Of a DNA stretch of 37,271 nt, positions 36,977-37,271 are shown piece by piece. The position numbers were made by a program, and so were the translations under genes. The stretch covers positions 1 to 37,271 of the forward strand of contig JAQGKA010000122.1 in the NCBI GenBank assembly GCA_028290355.1, in the 5' to 3' direction. The notes under the pieces are model-generated. The model was not told the DNA's origin and ran no database searches. It saw only the letters and a list, made by a program, of their open reading frames with translations. Position 1 is the stretch's first letter. Every line of letters begins with the position of its first letter. The DNA comes from Tardiphaga sp. Its GTDB lineage: Bacteria; Pseudomonadota; Alphaproteobacteria; Rhizobiales; Xanthobacteraceae.

Positions 36977-37271
36977 CTATGCTACCAACTGTGCCCTGAA
37001 GAGGACATCGACGCCGTAGCTATTCGAATTGTACGTGTTGGTGGGAAAAAGTCCGCCGCTGCCATACGCGTACACGCCATTGCCGCCGCTGGCTGCACTC
37101 GACGGGGCAGTCAGCGGACCGCTGGTATGGGCGGTAGCGAAGTAATTTGGGTCTGCCGAATAGTTGCCGTTGGTGTGGTAGGAGGCGACATAGGTCGTCC
37201 CCGCTGCGATCGTCACAGGGTTCGCGAAGGGGACTTGCTGCCATCCGCTTGCGGTTTCATTGGTGAAGGTA
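36977..37271 (-). CDS. DUF4082 domain protein, C-terminal part (5' end beyond the window)
   Basis: Frame stays open to the edge: TFTNETASGWQQVPFANPVTIAAGTTYVASYHTNGNYSADPNYFATAHTSGPLTAPSS. Confidence 0.88.
   Translation of the reverse strand, partial: TFTNETASGWQQVPFANPVTIAAGTTYVASYHTNGNYSADPNYFATAHTSGPLTAPSSAASGGNGVYAYGSGGLFPTNTYNSNSYGVDVLFRAQLVA

Noticed and set aside
1-37271. CRISPR arrays, tRNA/rRNA, prophage or integrative element boundaries
   Set aside because: No regularly spaced direct repeats, tRNA cloverleaf with CCA, integrase or transposase recognised. Visual inspection only; tRNAscan-SE, Infernal and a repeat finder would be needed to be certain.

Overview
This is a GC-rich alphaproteobacterial chromosomal window. 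Gene content and intergenic repeats suggest Bradyrhizobium, Rhodopseudomonas, Tardiphaga or a close relative; that placement is inference. Most genes are ordinary chromosomal genes: a PAS-GGDEF-EAL protein, an adhP/aldehyde dehydrogenase pair, patatin, CBS protein, rhomboid protease, a PAS and a tandem-PilZ protein, a BTLCP-type cysteine peptidase, gamma-carbonic anhydrase, cysE, hydrolases, an FAD monooxygenase, an MBL-fold protein, an RND efflux operon, a PAS histidine kinase with two response regulators, and a DUF4082 fragment cut by the right edge. No CRISPR array, rRNA, tRNA, integrase or transposase was recognised. The best second-look items are: (1) a toxin-first HigBA/RelE-like module whose sigma70-like promoter and palindromic operator end directly at the toxin ATG, predicting a leaderless transcript; (2) CtrA-like TTAA-N7-TTAA motifs upstream of c-di-GMP/PAS genes; (3) an unlisted 38-aa membrane mini-protein with a strong Shine-Dalgarno, next to a translationally coupled pair of tiny Cys-rich proteins; (4) a 32-bp palindrome nested in a larger inverted repeat upstream of the BTLCP peptidase; (5) three different composite hairpin repeat families; (6) a HAMP-PAS-PAS receptor with no output domain; (7) a secreted protein with three GLG1-like Cys-rich repeats, divergent from an RND pump. 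I see no single unmistakably new multi-gene system. The 31.1-31.8 kb mini-protein cluster is the least explained part.
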